Assembly: GCA_025966435.1 (NCBI GenBank)
Contig: JAICRQ010000231.1
Span: 1 to 5,984, forward strand
DNA from: Anaerolineales bacterium
GTDB lineage: Bacteria > Chloroflexota > Anaerolineae > Anaerolineales > Villigracilaceae
Reading direction: 5' to 3'
DNA length: 5,984 nucleotides
Each line of letters opens with the position of its first letter. The stretch's first letter is position 1. Positions 5,088 through 5,984 of this stretch are shown here, piece by piece. The position numbers and the translations under genes were made by a program. The notes under the pieces were generated by a model, which was not told the origin of the DNA, ran no database searches, and was given only the letters and a program-made list of their open reading frames with translations.

Positions 5088-5984
5088 TCATTCGAGGGGA
5101 ATCCTTATTTTCAAACGTGTGCCTTTAAGTGGGGCACTCTCGATTTTCAACGTACCTCCTAACTGCTGCACCCTCTCTTTGATGCCCTGTAACCCGAATC
5201 CACCGCTTTGGCTGACAGCTTCCGGCGCAAATCCCCTGCCATCATCCATCATTTCCAGCAAGACAGTATTTTCGTTATATTTAAGCTGGATCTGAACTTG
5301 CGTTGCCCCCGCATGTCTGACCACATTGTTTAAGCCCTCCTGAGCGATCCGGTACAACTCTTCTTCAACTCTGATGGGCAGGCGTCTTTCCTCTTCCACG
5401 AGAACCTGCGTCTTCAACCCGGAACGACCCTCTACCGCAGCCAGCCTGGCACGCAACGCAGAAACCAAGCCTTCCGTCTCCAGCATAAAGGGACGCAGCT
5501 CGAAAACCAGCAACCGCATATCATACATTGCCTCTCGCGACATGTTTCGCACTTCCTGCAGATTGCTCTCCAGAGCCTGCCACTTCTCCGCTGAAAACGC
5601 CATGCGAGCGGCATCGGCGTATAGAGTGACGCTGTAAAGAGCCTGCGTGACGGAATCGTGCAGCTCGCGCGCCAGGCGCTGACGTTCTTCCAGCACCGCT
5701 AATTGCTCAGCCTGGTATTGTAAGCGGATATGCTCAATGATAATAGCAGCTTGATCTGCGAACAGATCGATAATCCGCATATCTTCCTCAGTAAGCTCAC
5801 CGGGCTTATTCAGGATATTGAGTATCCCAATCACTTTTGTGTTCACTTTCAGGGGAACGACTAACAGAGATACAAGACCCTTAATCCACGGATAGTCTTG
5901 CAATTGATCAGAATCATCAGGGTCGCTTTCCTGGAGATTGATCCAGACATGGTCACCCGTCTGGAAAGCGCGACCTGCGAACGA
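5088..5984 (-). CDS. GAF-domain sensor histidine kinase, HisKA_3 type (5' end beyond window)
   Basis: 298 residues of the C-terminal part are visible and the frame is open to the right edge. The TTG at 5903 is not the start, because GAF-like sequence (AGRAFQTGDHVWINLQ) continues upstream of it. Layout within the visible part: end of a GAF domain (about 1-88, with VVPLKVNTKVIGILNI), a short coiled linker (about 85-100), the HisKA_3 dimerisation helix ERQRLARELHDSVTQALY with H109 as likely phosphoacceptor, and an HATPase domain with N box (QEGLNNVVRHA, 215-225), DDGRGF (247-252) and GGFGLQGI (261-268). This is the NarX/LiaS/DegS type of kinase, which normally pairs with NarL-type regulators such as the one 45 bp downstream. 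No membrane segment is visible; earlier sensor or membrane domains may lie outside the window. The GAF ligand cannot be predicted from what is seen. Confidence 0.93.
   Translation of the reverse strand, partial: SFAGRAFQTGDHVWINLQESDPDDSDQLQDYPWIKGLVSLLVVPLKVNTKVIGILNILNKPGELTEEDMRIIDLFADQAAIIIEHIRLQYQAEQLAVLEERQRLARELHDSVTQALYSVTLYADAARMAFSAEKWQALESNLQEVRNMSREAMYDMRLLVFELRPFMLETEGLVSALRARLAAVEGRSGLKTQVLVEEERRLPIRVEEELYRIAQEGLNNVVRHAGATQVQIQLKYNENTVLLEMMDDGRGFAPEAVSQSGGFGLQGIKERVQQLGGTLKIESAPLKGTRLKIRIPLE

Noticed and set aside
5035..5091. An 18-codon mini-ORF on the minus strand that starts on the kinase stop (ATGA) and ends over the start of the regulator gene.
   Set aside because: It has no ribosome binding site of its own beyond kinase coding sequence, and its composition is set by the AGGAGG it contains. 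Such a bridge could aid coupling, but one example cannot be told from chance.
5088..5903. TTG at 5903 as the start of the histidine kinase.
   Set aside because: The frame stays open to the window edge and the upstream residues match a GAF domain, so the gene is merely cut by the window.

Overview
The window shows a compact, all-minus-strand stretch of bacterial DNA of moderate GC content. It holds seven genes in two transcription units; read in the direction of transcription, the order runs from the right edge to the left edge. The combination of a GAF-HisKA_3 histidine kinase with a NarL/LiaR-type regulator, a CBS-ACT protein, a mycobacterial/cyanobacterial-type transaldolase and a lipoprotein-anchored PQQ-type sugar dehydrogenase suggests a Chloroflexota bacterium (Anaerolineae-like). 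That assignment is inferred from protein flavour only; there is no rRNA or other marker to settle it.

Unit 1 (right, 5984 to about 4309): a GAF-domain sensor histidine kinase, cut by the window edge at its N-terminus, is followed 45 bp later by its likely partner, a NarL/LiaR-family response regulator. The unit closes with a clear rho-independent terminator (4309-4334).

Unit 2 (about 4243 to 1): a plausible sigma-70-type promoter (4215-4243) lies behind that terminator. It would drive a CBS-ACT regulatory protein, a stand-alone receiver protein (ATGA overlap), an AIF-like FAD/NAD(P)H oxidoreductase (61-bp gap, strong ribosome binding site), a transaldolase (ATGA overlap) and a secreted lipoprotein of the PQQ-dependent sugar dehydrogenase family (60-bp gap, GTG start, cut by the window edge). 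I see no internal terminator, so the five genes are probably co-transcribed and the unit continues past the left edge.

Working model (inference): the kinase/regulator pair senses a redox, energy or small-molecule signal. The adjacent operon pairs an adenylate-type ligand sensor (CBS) and a phospho-switch without output domain (receiver) with redox and pentose-phosphate or sugar-oxidising enzymes. It is loosely reminiscent of hypoxia/redox two-component regulons that carry CBS proteins. No mobile element, CRISPR array, tRNA or rRNA was recognised. The only non-coding stretch over 100 bp is 4173-4364, which holds the terminator and the promoter.
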